A stretch of DNA of 64,000 nucleotides from Verrucomicrobiota bacterium (GTDB taxonomy: Bacteria > Verrucomicrobiota > Verrucomicrobiia > Limisphaerales > UBA9464). The stretch covers positions 62,001 to 126,000 of the forward strand of contig JAFLEF010000002.1 in assembly GCA_017309115.1 (NCBI GenBank), in the 5' to 3' direction. Both the position numbers and the translations under genes were made by a program. Position 1 is the stretch's first letter. Each line of letters begins with the position of its first letter. Below are positions 35,255 to 43,409 of the stretch, piece after piece. Below the pieces are notes generated by a model. That model was not told the origin of the DNA. It searched no databases and saw only the letters and a program-made list of their open reading frames with translations.

Positions 35255-36190
35255 ATGCTTCCCCAACGTCTCCTCGGCCGCACTGGCCTTTCAGTTCCTG
35301 TTCTCGGTTTTGGCGCCTCCTCGCTCGGCCAGGAGTTTCGCCCAGTCACCCTGGAGGAAGCGCTGCAGTCGGTCCGCGTCGCCCTTGATTGCGGACTCAA
35401 CTTCATCGACACCTCGCCCTTTTATGGCCGGGGCATGAGCGAAGTGTTGCTCGGCGTCGCCTTACGAGGCGTGCCGCGGGATTCCTACACCCTGTGCACC
35501 AAACTGGGCCGCTACGACCTGGGGCACTTTGATTTCTCGGCCCGACGCGTCGCGGAATCGGTGGACGTCTCATTGCACCGGTTGGGTACCGACCACCTGG
35601 ACATTGTGCTGTGTCACGACATCGAGTTCGTACCGATGCAGCAAATCGTGGATGAAACCCTGCCAGCACTTCGGCGGGCCGTGCAGGCCGGCAAGGTGCG
35701 CTTCATTGGATTTAGCGGTTATCCCCAGAAGATCTTCCGGTTCATTGCCGATCAAACCGATGTGGACTGCGTACTGAGCTACAATCAGTACACCCTTCAG
35801 AACACCCGGTTCCTGGACGAGACGGTTCCGTACCTGAAGGCCAAGGGTATTGGCGTCATGAACGCCGGTCCCTTCAGCGCGCGGTTGCTGACCCAGGCAG
35901 CCTTGCCGGCGTGGCTCAAGGAGCCCGAGGAAGTGAAGGCTGCGGCCCGGGCGGCGGCGGCGCTGTGTGCTCAACGGGGTACCGACATCGCCAAGCTCGC
36001 GTTGCAGTTCTCCTGCGCGCACCCTGATATCAGCACCACCATCGCGGGCAGCGCCAATCCGGCGAACATCCGTCGGTGGGCGCAATGGCTTCAGGAACCT
36101 TTGGACAGCGAACTACTGGCGGACGTGCTGGCCATCTTCGCGCCGGTCAAGAATCTGGGTCACCGCGAAGGCCTTCCCGAAAACAACTGA
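35255..36190 (+). CDS. Aldo/keto reductase
   Basis: This 311-aa NAD(P)H-dependent oxidoreductase of the aldo/keto reductase barrel family is closest by eye to L-galactose or aldose dehydrogenases. The catalytic set is visible: Asp and Tyr in FIDTSPFYGRGMSE, Lys in CTKLGRYD, and His in IVLCHDIEF. The N-terminal LGRTGLSVPVLGFGASSLG and C-terminal DISTTIAGSANPANIRRW (cofactor binding) complete it. It starts 16 bases after the transglutaminase gene, so it may belong to the ATP-grasp operon, though its role there is unclear. A perfect 28-base dyad follows 30 bases after the stop. Confidence 0.9.
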   Translation: MLPQRLLGRTGLSVPVLGFGASSLGQEFRPVTLEEALQSVRVALDCGLNFIDTSPFYGRGMSEVLLGVALRGVPRDSYTLCTKLGRYDLGHFDFSARRVAESVDVSLHRLGTDHLDIVLCHDIEFVPMQQIVDETLPALRRAVQAGKVRFIGFSGYPQKIFRFIADQTDVDCVLSYNQYTLQNTRFLDETVPYLKAKGIGVMNAGPFSARLLTQAALPAWLKEPEEVKAAARAAAALCAQRGTDIAKLALQFSCAHPDISTTIAGSANPANIRRWAQWLQEPLDSELLADVLAIFAPVKNLGHREGLPENN

Positions 36191-36220
36191 CCCCAATCCC
36201 GCCGACTGCGCCCTCCGTCA

Positions 36221-36248
36221 CAAATTTGTTGCAGGTGCAACAAATTTG
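36221..36248. repeat. Perfect 13-bp inverted repeat, 2-base spacer
   Basis: CAAATTTGTTGCA (36221-36233) and TGCAACAAATTTG (36236-36248) are exact inverted copies around GG. Each arm also contains the self-complementary octamer CAAATTTG. The near-zero loop and missing T-run argue against a terminator and for a dimeric-protein binding site. It lies between two convergent genes, where no promoter is expected, and is AT-rich compared with its surroundings. Confidence 0.6.
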
Positions 36249-36323
36249 CGACCTAGCGGGGCAAATTGGCGGAAGGACGCGGTAGGCTCGCTGGATGTCT
36301 GCGAGGCGGGGCGGTCAATTAAC

Positions 36324-36755
36324 TCAAGGTTTGACCGGAGCCATCCGGCGGATCCACCCCTTCTCTAATAGATACTGGTAAATCTCGTGAGCCGAGAGCA
36401 CGGAGAACGAGACGGCGAGCAGTCCAGTACGCCACTGAGGATTTTGCACAAACAGAAGCGTGTTTCCAACGCTTCCGATAATCAGGCCAACGAAAGAGGC
36501 CCATCGTAGGAATCGATTGCGACCGACCGGTCCCAGTTCTGGCGCGGGCACCAACTCCTCCATTCCTGGCACCTCCCGCACGGGCGACCAGTCACTCCTC
36601 CGATAACGCCGCAGGGACTCCGCGGTCACCCCCCGGGAATTCGAAACCAAACAATCGGCTGAAATCCGACCTTCCTGCACCCCGTTGGCCAATTCGGGAG
36701 CGGTAAACGGTCCTTCGACGGCAGCACTCGGTTGGCGGCGGACGTAGTAGTTCAT
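36324..36755 (-). CDS. Small membrane protein with GYF_2-like N-terminus
   Basis: This 143-aa protein begins YYVRRQPSAAVEGPFTAPELANGVQEGRISADCLV and continues to DWSPVREVPGM. This resembles the GYF_2 domain, a small module thought to bind peptides, often fused to membrane helices. Two hydrophobic segments follow (WASFVGLIIGSVGNTLLFV and GLLAVSFSVLSAHEIYQYLL) and a short basic tail. The function is unknown. It converges on the aldo/keto reductase and lies downstream of the unrecognised gene at 36820 on the same strand, with a 64-base spacer. Confidence 0.65.
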   Translation of the reverse strand: MNYYVRRQPSAAVEGPFTAPELANGVQEGRISADCLVSNSRGVTAESLRRYRRSDWSPVREVPGMEELVPAPELGPVGRNRFLRWASFVGLIIGSVGNTLLFVQNPQWRTGLLAVSFSVLSAHEIYQYLLEKGWIRRMAPVKP

Positions 36756-36819
36756 GGGTCTTCAGATCTAGATTTTGCCGAAAGATTGGAGTCGATCCGA
36801 TTCGAGTCGAGGAGTTTCT

Positions 36820-37371
36820 TCAATACGTCTGTCTCGACAAGTCCTGCGCCTGAAGAAAGGCCAGGGCTGAGGGCGCATCATCGACGGGTGCGGGACCAAA
36901 GTTGAGGTGTCGGTCCTGGGTCCATTCACAGAAGATCGTTCCGGCCGAATCCTCCAAATCCGTTGGTCGTTCAAACGTCAGGTAGCGCAGGTTAAACGCC
37001 AGTTCGGGGTTCTTCAGCACTGTCTCTAACTGCTCCGGAGTCAGCTCGCTCAACAACACCACGAGGACCGCTTCAACGGAGTTCTGCGGCGGCGGCATTT
37101 GGATCATCAGCGCCGCCCGCTGCTGGATCAGCACCGGAAACACCTCGATGTCGGTGCCCCGAAAATGGCGCGTCGACGCATCGCCCAACTGTTGATCCAA
37201 ATGCTGACACACCTTTTCCAAAATCTCCCCCCGCTGCGGAGAAGCCAGTACCCCGAATAGGTCCCGGGGCCGGGAGAAGGCGAAATCGGGAAGGATGCGA
37301 TGGGCCAGTAAGTAGTGGACGGTGGGAGCCTGGAAGGACTCAGACTCGGAGCCGGATTCAGGAACATGCAT
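36820..37371 (-). CDS. Unrecognised cytoplasmic protein
   Basis: No family was recognised for this 183-aa protein. It has no signal peptide or membrane segment. The region FGVLASPQRGEILEKVCQHLDQQ and the repeated mention of glutamates and leucines (LLSELTPEQLETVLKNPELAFN) suggest a compact mixed alpha/beta domain. The start at 37371 (MHVPESGSESES) was preferred to 37431 because the intervening stretch is low-complexity and basic, but either is possible. It is probably cotranscribed with the downstream GYF_2-like gene. Confidence 0.55.
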   Translation of the reverse strand: MHVPESGSESESFQAPTVHYLLAHRILPDFAFSRPRDLFGVLASPQRGEILEKVCQHLDQQLGDASTRHFRGTDIEVFPVLIQQRAALMIQMPPPQNSVEAVLVVLLSELTPEQLETVLKNPELAFNLRYLTFERPTDLEDSAGTIFCEWTQDRHLNFGPAPVDDAPSALAFLQAQDLSRQTY

Positions 37372-37521
37372 GTCGGATTCTGGGTTGATCTGAGGCCTCG
37401 GTTTCGGCCGGAAACCCTGCCTACAACTCAAGTCGCCCAGAATTGCCGCGGCCTGGCAAGTCCATAGCCTGCAACCCTGTCCAAAATTGCCCGCAACGAA
37501 TTCAAAGGGGACATCCGGGCC

Positions 37522-37926
37522 CTACTTCGTGACCGGTTTACCCGCTTCTTTCCAGGCACCGTAACCGCCCTCCAAGTTGACCAGATTGGTGAAGCCGAGG
37601 GATTCCATTTTGGTACAGGCCCGGGCACTGCGACCACCGCCCGCACAGTGCACGAGGTATTGTTTGGATTTGTCCAACTTCGCCACCTGCGCCGCGAAGT
37701 CGGGCGAGCGATAATCCAACAGGACGGAATTGGTCAGATGTCCCTCCGCGTACTCGGCGGAAGTTCGGACATCCAGGATCACCACGTTGGTGCCGCTCAG
37801 CAGTTGTTCAAACTTCGCCACATCCACGTTTTTGGTCACCGCGGCCGGCGCGGCCGGTTTGGTGTCTTGGGCGGAGGCCGAGGTCAGCATCAGAACGGCC
37901 AGCAAAAGTGCGCAAAGAATGTTCAT
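37522..37926 (-). CDS. Periplasmic rhodanese-domain protein
   Basis: This is a single-domain rhodanese of 134 aa with a signal peptide (MNILCALLLAVLMLTSASAQ). The domain core VVILDVRTSAEYAEGHLTNS leads to the active-site loop VHCAGGGRSARA with catalytic Cys94, and ends with NLEGGYGAWKEAGKP. Such domains carry persulfide sulfur on cysteine; export suggests a periplasmic redox or sulfur-relay role, with partner unknown. The ATG at 37926 starts the signal peptide exactly; the longer frame upstream is not coding. It is divergent from pta, with 81 bases between the starts. Confidence 0.88.
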   Translation of the reverse strand: MNILCALLLAVLMLTSASAQDTKPAAPAAVTKNVDVAKFEQLLSGTNVVILDVRTSAEYAEGHLTNSVLLDYRSPDFAAQVAKLDKSKQYLVHCAGGGRSARACTKMESLGFTNLVNLEGGYGAWKEAGKPVTK

Positions 37927-38007
37927 GGTTTGTTTCGCAAACGACTGAAACGCCAAGCTCTGGCAATGGCAATTGCAGTTTGAGCCCCCGCAGTTTACAT
38001 CCCGCCC

Positions 38008-39063
38008 ATGCGCTTCATCGGTGGTGTTTACGAAAAGCTGCAACGACATCCTAAACGAATCGTGTTTCCCGAGGGAACCGAGCCGCGGGTGCTCCAGGCC
38101 GCGCGGCAGTTTTTCTCCCTGCGCTTGGGAGTGCCCATTCTCTTGGGCGACCGTCAGGAAGTGAAGGCCGCTGCCGATGCCCTCAGTGTGAATCTGGAAG
38201 GCATCCGGCGAATTGATCCCGCCCAGAGTCCGGACCTCGATAGCTTCGTGAAACGCTTCATGCTTCTGCGCCGGGGCAAAGGCATTGCGGAGGAGGAGGC
38301 TCGGGAAGCCATGATGAAACCCAACTTCTTTGGCGCCATGATGGTGGCCATGAAGCAGGCCGATGGCTTGGTCTCCGGAGCGAGCGAGATTTCCGGTGGA
38401 GTGCTGCGGCCACTGTTCCAGATCATCAAGGTCGCCCCGCGCACCACCACAGCCTCGTCCTGCATGGTGATGGAGGTTGAAGACACCCGGTTTGGGGAAA
38501 AGGGCGTCCTGTTCATGGGGGATTGCGGCGTCATCCCGGATCCCTCCGTGGAACAGCTCGCCGATATTGGGCTCAGCATTGCCCGACTGGCCCGACAAAT
38601 CCTCGGAGCCCGGCCGCGCGTTGCCTTCCTAAGCTACTCGACCCAGGGCAGCGCCATGCATCCCAGTGTGCTCAAGGTCCGGGCCGCCACCGCCCTCGCC
38701 CGTCAGAAGGCCGAAGCGGAATCCTTTGAAGCGGACTTCGATGGCGAACTGCAGGTGGACGCCGCGCTGGTGCCCGAGATTGCCGCCCGCAAGCTCCCCG
38801 ACAGCCGGGTCGCTGGACGCGCCAATGTTTTGGTTTTCCCGGACCTGAACTCCGGCAACATCGCCCACAAGCTGATTCAACACATCGCCCGGGCCAATGC
38901 CTACGGACAGATTCTGTTGGGGCTGGACCGGCCCGCGGCCGACTTGTCCCGCGGCAGCACGGCCCACGACATTCTGGGTGTGTCGGCCATCGTCGGACTT
39001 CAGAGCATTGAGTATCAGAAACTGTATCCCGGCGCGGGTGACCTTTTGCCCGGCGACGGCTGA
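38008..39063 (+). CDS. pta: Phosphate acetyltransferase, short form
   Basis: This enzyme interconverts acetyl-CoA plus phosphate and acetyl phosphate. At 351 aa it is the catalytic PTA_PTB domain only, without the N-terminal regulatory half of long-form Pta. Landmarks are KRIVFPEGTEPRVLQAA, ADGLVSGASEISGGVLRP, FMGDCGVIPDPSVEQLADI, RVAFLSYSTQGSA and FPDLNSGNIAHKLIQ. The next gene on the strand encodes what looks like that missing half (BioD-like plus DRTGG), 121 bases away. No ackA is visible in the window. Confidence 0.92.
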   Translation: MRFIGGVYEKLQRHPKRIVFPEGTEPRVLQAARQFFSLRLGVPILLGDRQEVKAAADALSVNLEGIRRIDPAQSPDLDSFVKRFMLLRRGKGIAEEEAREAMMKPNFFGAMMVAMKQADGLVSGASEISGGVLRPLFQIIKVAPRTTTASSCMVMEVEDTRFGEKGVLFMGDCGVIPDPSVEQLADIGLSIARLARQILGARPRVAFLSYSTQGSAMHPSVLKVRAATALARQKAEAESFEADFDGELQVDAALVPEIAARKLPDSRVAGRANVLVFPDLNSGNIAHKLIQHIARANAYGQILLGLDRPAADLSRGSTAHDILGVSAIVGLQSIEYQKLYPGAGDLLPGDG

Positions 39064-39184
39064 AATCGGTCAACCCCACCCGAGCGACAAATCGGGATAA
39101 TTGCTTTACACTCGCAAACCCGGCCGGCATTGAAATCCGGTCGGAACCGTTTTCCCGGACCGATCACAGTTCCACCACCCTGCC

Positions 39185-40279
39185 GTGCTCCTCAACACCG
39201 CCACGCCTCGGGTCTTTATCGCCGCCACGCGTCAGAACGACGGCAAGACCACCAATTCACTCGGCTTGCTGGCCGCGCTGCAACGACGCTTCGGCCGCGT
39301 CGGCTACATCAAGCCCGTCGGCCAACGCTTCGTGGAGATCGATGCTGAGAAGATCGACGAGGATTCTGTCCTTATGGACCGGGTGTTCCGCCTGAATTGT
39401 CCGCTGGTGGACATGTCGCCCATCGCCGTGGAACCCGATTTCACCCGGCGCTATTTGCAGTCGTCCAACTTGGAAGTGTTGGTCAAACGCATTCACAAGG
39501 CCTTTGACCGCGTGGCCTGGGAAAAGGAGTTCGTCCTGTGCGAGGGCACCGGACACGCCGGGGTGGGGAGCGTTTTCGACCTCAGCAATGCCACGGTCGC
39601 TCGCGTGCTTTCGGCCAAGGTGGTCATCGTGACACGGGGAGGAATCGGCCTGCCGATCGATGAGGTTGCTCTCAACCGGGCACTGTTCGAAAAGGAAGGC
39701 GTCGAAGTAATCGGCGTCATCCTCAACAAGGTGCTTCCCGAAAAACTCGATTACATCTCCGAGTTCGCTGAGAAAGGACTGCGCCGCAAAGGTCTCAGGC
39801 TACTGGGCGTGGTCCCCCACCTGCCCATTCTTTCCAGTCCCACCCTGGATTTGATCCGCGAGGAACTAAAAGCACAGGTCCTCAATCCGCCGGGGCAGAT
39901 CCATAACATCGTCAACCGAGTGGTCATCGGTGCCATGGGCGCTCCGCAGGCGACGAATCACTTTAAACCCGGGGTGTTGCTGATCGTTCCTGCCGACCGC
40001 GACGATATCGTTAAGGCCGCCGCCGATTATCTCCGCAAAGGCGGACATCTCGCAGGAATGGTGCTTTCCGATGACATCCCGCCGTCGTCTGGAGTGTTGA
40101 AGGCGGTCAGCCAGTTTCCCTGCTCGGTCCTACTGTCCGGTCTCGACAGCTATACCGTGGCCAGCCGAGTCCATGACCTGATCGTAAAGATCCGTCCGGA
40201 CGACACCGAGAAGATCAAACTGGTTCAGGACCTGATCGCTGCGCACGTGAAGTTGGACGACATCTTGGATGCGATCTGA
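39185..40279 (+). CDS. BioD-like/DRTGG protein resembling the Pta regulatory half
   Basis: This 364-aa protein has an N-terminal P-loop of the dethiobiotin-synthetase type (FIAATRQNDGKTTNSLGLLAAL), then CEGTGHAGVGSVFDLSN and VVIVTRGGIGLPIDEVALN, typical of AAA_26. From about residue 215 it has a DRTGG-like region (VVIGAMGAPQATNHFKPGVLLIVPADRDD). This order matches the N-terminal half of long Pta enzymes. With the short pta next door, the pair looks like a split enzyme. The start is a GTG at 39185. The function as a separate regulatory subunit is inferred. Confidence 0.82.
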   Translation: MLLNTATPRVFIAATRQNDGKTTNSLGLLAALQRRFGRVGYIKPVGQRFVEIDAEKIDEDSVLMDRVFRLNCPLVDMSPIAVEPDFTRRYLQSSNLEVLVKRIHKAFDRVAWEKEFVLCEGTGHAGVGSVFDLSNATVARVLSAKVVIVTRGGIGLPIDEVALNRALFEKEGVEVIGVILNKVLPEKLDYISEFAEKGLRRKGLRLLGVVPHLPILSSPTLDLIREELKAQVLNPPGQIHNIVNRVVIGAMGAPQATNHFKPGVLLIVPADRDDIVKAAADYLRKGGHLAGMVLSDDIPPSSGVLKAVSQFPCSVLLSGLDSYTVASRVHDLIVKIRPDDTEKIKLVQDLIAAHVKLDDILDAI

Positions 40280-40366
40280 GCGCGTGGTCGGGTTCTGTCT
40301 GCGCTGACTTTCACCGCCCGGGAGTTGCCCAACGAATCCGGGGTCCGGTATCCTTCCGGCCTCACC

Positions 40367-41593
40367 ATGGCCACCATTGCTGTTCTCGGAACGTTCGACA
40401 CCAAGGGCGACGAACACGGGTATGTCGCATCGCTGATTCGCGAGCGGGGGCATCAGACCCTGCTGATTGATGTCGGAACCTTGGAAGCGCCCCGACTGCA
40501 ACCGGAAATACCCCGCACTGAAATCGCGGCGGCGGCACAGGCGGACCTCTCGGCAATCGTGGCCCAGCGGGACCGCGGTCAAGCCGTTGCCGCCATGACC
40601 CGGGGAGCTCCGGTGGTGCTGGCTCGACTTCATCAGGAAGGTCGCATCGACGGTGTGATTTCCCTGGGTGGCGGCGGCGGAACCGCCATTTGCACCGCCG
40701 CCATGCGAGCCCTGCCGGTGGGCTTCCCTAAATTGATGGTGTCGACCCTGGCCAGCGGCAACACCGCGCCGTATGTGGGGGTGAAGGATATCGTCATGAT
40801 GCCTAGTGTGGCTGATGTCGCCGGATTGAATCGGCTTTCGCGCACCCTGCTCGCGCAGGCGGCCGGAGCCATTTGCGGGATGGTGGAAGCCAAGGTTCCC
40901 ACGGTGGCGACGGATCGGCCGGTCATTGTCGCCTCCCAGTTTGGCAACACGACCCCGTGCGTCACCCGCGCTCGCACCCAACTTGAGGCGGCCGGATACG
41001 AAGTGATGATCTTCGCCGCCACCGGCAATGGAGGACGAACCTTTGAGTCGCTGATCGGAAGTGGGTTGGTTGCGGGGGTTCTCGATATCACTACGACGGA
41101 GTGGGCTGATGAGTTGGTGGGCGGCGTTCTAAATGCCGGACCCACCCGGTGCGAAGCCGCAGCCCGGGGAGGAGTGCCCGCCATCATCACCCCGGGTTGC
41201 CTGGACATGGTCAACTTTGGAGAACCCGCGAGCGTTCCCGCGAAGTTTGCCGACCGGCGGTTTTACCACCACAACGCCCAAGTCACGTTGATGCGCACCA
41301 ACCCGGAGGAGAATGCCGAGTTGGGCCGAATTCTGGCCGAAAAGTGCAATCTCTCGACCGGTCCGCTGACCGTTCTCTTTCCCCTGGGAGGCATCAGTGT
41401 GATCAGCGCTCCAGGGCAACCGTTCCACTGGCCGGAAGCCGATGCCGCCCTCTTTCGAGCCTGGCGTCAGCATCTGCGCGCCAACATCCCGGTGGTGGAG
41501 TATCCGGGAAACATCAACGATCCCGAGTTTGCCGACCTCTGCGTCCAGGAATTGCTCTACAACCTCCAAAAGCGCACTCCAGTGGCTCGTTAG
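40367..41593 (+). CDS. Tm-1-like ATP-binding protein (UPF0261)
   Basis: This 408-aa protein belongs to the Tm-1-like ATP-binding family, named after the tomato virus-resistance protein; bacterial members are poorly understood. The N-terminus IAVLGTFDTKGDEHGYVASLI, the glycine-rich ISLGGGGGTAICTAAM, LMVSTLASGNTAPYVGVKDI and the C-terminal PLGGISVISAPGQPFHWPEAD are family hallmarks. The frame is open from 40325, but the family start coincides with the ATG at 40367. It follows the DRTGG gene by 87 bases and precedes a tRNA gene. The biochemical role is unknown. Confidence 0.9.
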   Translation: MATIAVLGTFDTKGDEHGYVASLIRERGHQTLLIDVGTLEAPRLQPEIPRTEIAAAAQADLSAIVAQRDRGQAVAAMTRGAPVVLARLHQEGRIDGVISLGGGGGTAICTAAMRALPVGFPKLMVSTLASGNTAPYVGVKDIVMMPSVADVAGLNRLSRTLLAQAAGAICGMVEAKVPTVATDRPVIVASQFGNTTPCVTRARTQLEAAGYEVMIFAATGNGGRTFESLIGSGLVAGVLDITTTEWADELVGGVLNAGPTRCEAAARGGVPAIITPGCLDMVNFGEPASVPAKFADRRFYHHNAQVTLMRTNPEENAELGRILAEKCNLSTGPLTVLFPLGGISVISAPGQPFHWPEADAALFRAWRQHLRANIPVVEYPGNINDPEFADLCVQELLYNLQKRTPVAR

Positions 41594-41713
41594 GCCCCTT
41601 CCCGACCCGCTCGATCCGCAATAGGCGGTAGGGAACCCTAAATTTTATCCCTGATCCGTTTTAGAAACCCCTTGCCCTGAAAGATTCGCACGTTTACCTA
41701 AACGCCTCCGGTA

Positions 41714-41788
41714 GCCAGCGTAGCTCAGCGGTAGAGCAGGGGACTCATAAGCCCTTGGTCGGAGGTTCGATTCCTCCCGCTGGCACCA
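41714..41788 (+). tRNA. tRNA with CAU anticodon (Met or lysidine-modified Ile)
   Basis: A 75-base cloverleaf includes the encoded CCA. The acceptor stem GCCAGCG/CGCTGGC has 7 perfect pairs, the D arm is GCTC/GAGC, the anticodon loop is CTCATAA, and the T arm is GGAGG-TTCGATT-CCTCC. The base pair next to the anticodon loop is an A-G mismatch. The paired G1-C72 argues against initiator tRNA. Elongator tRNA-Met and the TilS substrate tRNA-Ile2 both carry CAT in the gene and cannot be told apart with certainty here. The GGTC variable region recalls both. Confidence 0.93.
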
Positions 41789-42003
41789 TCTTCTCCTTCA
41801 AGCACTTCCACACTCTGACCGACGCCGGGAGGAAGGTTCGCTAAGCAGAACACCCCGGCGGAGCGATCGAGAACGAATCCCGTCCCCTTCCCCAAGAGTG
41901 GATTATCACGTCACCCGCTTGCCACGGAAAGGTATCCAAAAGTAGTACTCGGTTCGCCCCCGAATGCTTGTCAACTCTGCTCTTCCCCGCAGGATTCGAG
42001 GCG

Positions 42004-42813
42004 TCAACTGAGTCGGAGTAGGCTCGATGACCGGGCGGCTTGATGCGGGGGGTTTACCGTGTTCGAGCCGCCCGCCTCCTTTTTGGGCAGTAAATTCTTC
42101 AGCGGACAGTCTTCACACCGAGCCTCGGAAGAACGGCAGTATTCCTTTCCCACGGCCACCATCTGCGCATGGAAGTCCTGCCAAAAGCGAACGCGGTCTG
42201 ACCCGTCGAGCGCGGTTTCGCAGAGTTCCTGCAACTGCTCATACGCGGCGTCGGCTCCGCTCCACCCGTGACGCCGGAAAACACGCCGGGTGTAGGCGTC
42301 GATCACAAAGCTGGGCTGGTGCGCGGCGTAGAGCACCAGGCAGTCGGCCGTCTCAGGACCGATACCTCGGATCGCGAGAAGACGATTTCGGACTTCCGAC
42401 CGCGAGCCCGAGAGAAGGGCGTCCAAGGAACCCGCGTGCTCAGACCAAAGGACCTGGAGAAACGCCCGCAACCGCTCCGCCTTAACCCGATACGTTCCGG
42501 TCGGCCGAAGCCATTCCCGCAGGCTCGCCTCATCCATCGACCAAAGCCCTCCAGGAGTCAGCCAACCGCCCTTGCGCGCCATAGCGAGGACCCGTTCCAC
42601 CTGCGTCCAGCTGGTGTTCTGCACCAGAATGGCTCCGACGCACACCTCGAAGGGTGTCTCCGCCGGCCACCAATGCTGGAATCCGAACCGATCCAGCAGG
42701 AGCCGATAGGCTTCGTTGAGGGGCGGGGCTGGAAGCGGGGTCCGGGAGACGCGAATGCCGCCCTTCACAAGAGCGCGCCGCCGGGAGGGAACATTACTTC
42801 CACTCGCTTTCAA
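42004..42813 (-). CDS. Endonuclease III-related DNA glycosylase (COG2231-like)
   Basis: This HhH-GPD protein of about 269 aa is from the branch related to 3-methyladenine glycosylase MagIII. It has GAILVQNTSWTQVERVL, the helix-hairpin-helix LLAIRGIGPETADCLVLYA and the catalytic-Asp region FVIDAYTRRVFRRHG. The C-terminal cluster motif shows only three cysteines (CRSSEARCEDC); the expected fourth is absent, so an iron-sulfur cluster is doubtful. The start is uncertain: TTG at 42813 overlaps the upstream stop (TTGA), and GTG at 42768 is the alternative. It probably excises alkylated or damaged bases. It is in an operon with the membrane-protein gene upstream. Confidence 0.82.
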   Translation of the reverse strand: MKASGSNVPSRRRALVKGGIRVSRTPLPAPPLNEAYRLLLDRFGFQHWWPAETPFEVCVGAILVQNTSWTQVERVLAMARKGGWLTPGGLWSMDEASLREWLRPTGTYRVKAERLRAFLQVLWSEHAGSLDALLSGSRSEVRNRLLAIRGIGPETADCLVLYAAHQPSFVIDAYTRRVFRRHGWSGADAAYEQLQELCETALDGSDRVRFWQDFHAQMVAVGKEYCRSSEARCEDCPLKNLLPKKEAGGSNTVNPPHQAARSSSLLRLS

Positions 42814-43409
42814 TGCGTCCCTGGAAAGTTGTCGCGCAGCTGCTGCGCCATCTTTCGTTCCGCCGCTCCCTGAAACCAAGTCACTACAAAGACCAGATTA
42901 AGGGTCGTCCAAACGATCCACGCAAGCGCCAGGATCCAAAACTCGGGAAAGAACGACTCCCGCCAAAGCTGCCATCCGGCGTAGCCCACCAAGGCCGCCC
43001 ACAACGCGCAGAAGTGGCCGGTGTAGAATGCGAAAAAACGCCGTGGCCAGGCCAATTCCGGAGCAAACCGAGGCTCCTCATGCGGATAGAAATACTCGGC
43101 CTCCAACTGCGAAGCGATCAGCAGACGTTCCCCCAGCAATTGATTCAACCGGCCTTCCAGAGCCCGGGCATGGATCCGGGCAAAGTCGCAAAAGTGCAGG
43201 AAGAACGCTGCGGTAACGCCCGTGGTCACCACTCCGAAACACACCAGGAGCAGCGTCCACCGGCTCGGAAAGGCCAGGCACAAACCCGCCACCAGTGAAC
43301 TGACCAGGAGTAGCCCAAAGAATTTACGGTGATACGCGTACTGCATCGCCCGCATGCGCTCGAGCTGACGGGTCAGCGTGTCGTACTTCAGCCGGTCGAT
43401 TTCGGTCAC
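42810..43409 (-). CDS. Unrecognised four-helix membrane protein
   Basis: This 199-aa protein has two pairs of hydrophobic segments (FFGLLLVSSLVAGLCLAF, LLLVCFGVVTTGVTAAFFL; FCALWAALVGYAGWQL, FWILALAWIVWTTLNLVFVV). They are separated by a charged helical stretch rich in Arg, Glu and Leu (HARALEGRLNQLLGERLL) that could form a coiled coil in the cytoplasm. The start is a GTG at 43409. No family was recognised. Its stop overlaps the likely start of the glycosylase gene, but a functional link is not evident. Confidence 0.7.
   Translation of the reverse strand: MTEIDRLKYDTLTRQLERMRAMQYAYHRKFFGLLLVSSLVAGLCLAFPSRWTLLLVCFGVVTTGVTAAFFLHFCDFARIHARALEGRLNQLLGERLLIASQLEAEYFYPHEEPRFAPELAWPRRFFAFYTGHFCALWAALVGYAGWQLWRESFFPEFWILALAWIVWTTLNLVFVVTWFQGAAERKMAQQLRDNFPGTH

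Noticed and set aside
36221-36248. The perfect dyad as an intrinsic terminator for the aldo/keto reductase gene
   Set aside because: A two-base loop is sterically poor and there is no T-run on either strand.
41714-41788. Initiator tRNA-fMet
   Set aside because: The first acceptor pair is G-C, whereas bacterial initiators have an unpaired C1-A72, and the three consecutive G-C pairs below the anticodon loop are disrupted by an A-G mismatch.
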